Shown here piece by piece: positions 15,299 to 15,356 of a stretch of DNA of 15,356 nt. How positions within the stretch are numbered: position 1 is the first letter of the stretch; each line of letters begins with the position of its first letter. Below the pieces are notes generated by a model. The model had not been told where the DNA came from. It searched no databases and saw only the letters and a program-made list of their open reading frames with translations. This stretch comes from Alphaproteobacteria bacterium UBA4588 (GTDB taxonomy: Bacteria > Pseudomonadota > Alphaproteobacteria > Puniceispirillales > Puniceispirillaceae), in NCBI GenBank assembly GCA_002387605.1, contig DGJU01000033.1:1-15356 (forward strand). The letters run 5' to 3'. The translations under genes and the position numbers were made by a program.

Positions 15299-15356
15299 AT
15301 TAAGGTCTAGCTGAAAGTCAGGGCTGTTTAAGAGTCAGGTCTATTTAAGAGTTAGG
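15299..15356 (+). repeat. 17-bp tandem repeat downstream of plsY, running off the window
   Basis: Two near-identical 17-base units, AGTCAGGGCTGTTTAAG (15316-15332) and AGTCAGGTCTATTTAAG (15333-15349), differ at two positions. They are preceded by a degenerate unit (15299-15315, about 11 of 17 matches) and followed by a partial AGTTAGG (15350-15356) cut by the window end. It may be a minisatellite in the gap after plsY; the true copy number is not visible. Confidence 0.7.

Overview
The window joins two very different kinds of DNA at a serine tRNA gene. The right part (about 6.8-15.4 kb) is ordinary bacterial chromosome. It holds tRNA-Ser(GCU), an SMR-type efflux gene divergent from a LysR regulator, the gatC-gatA-gatB operon on the minus strand, and divergent from that ruvX-pyrB-pyrC-like-plsY on the plus strand. 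The gatCAB // ruvX-pyrB-pyrC-plsY arrangement, the extended N-terminus of RuvX, and a pyrB-linked dihydroorotase that has lost its metal-binding histidines all point to an alphaproteobacterium. The intermediate GC would fit a marine lineage such as SAR116, but that placement is inference only.

The left part (1-6.65 kb) is clearly AT-rich: the 60 bases at 2161-2220 hold 15 G/C by hand count, against 32 at 14281-14340 in pyrC. Its genes encode accessory or hypothetical proteins: a Trp-rich 125-aa protein (+), a 939-aa WD40 protein of about 15 blades (-), a SHOCT-domain protein (-), a 74-aa protein (-), a 53-aa protein with a TTG start (-), a YdhR-like alpha/beta-barrel protein (-) and a 437-aa protein built from DUF4116-like repeats (-). 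The composition shift starts at the 3' end of the tRNA, the classic side for integration, so this looks like one end of a genomic island. No integrase, transposase or second attachment repeat is visible here.

In the core, GatCAB makes Gln-tRNA(Gln) and/or Asn-tRNA(Asn) by transamidation. RuvX is a Holliday-junction resolvase-like/rRNA-processing nuclease. PyrB catalyses the committed step of pyrimidine synthesis, and the PyrC-like protein is probably a non-catalytic partner of it. PlsY starts phospholipid synthesis. pyrB-pyrC-plsY are joined by ATGA overlaps, and so are gatA-gatB (gatC-gatA by TAATG), so each set is translationally coupled.

In the island all genes except the first run leftward. 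At least three transcription units are suggested: DUF4116 (extended -10 promoter, terminator at 5165-5185); YdhR-like/53-aa/74-aa; and SHOCT plus WD40, each with its own promoter-like sequence. No function can be assigned to the island from sequence alone. The large WD40 scaffold with a helical N-terminal domain, next to small orphan proteins, is the best candidate for an undescribed system.
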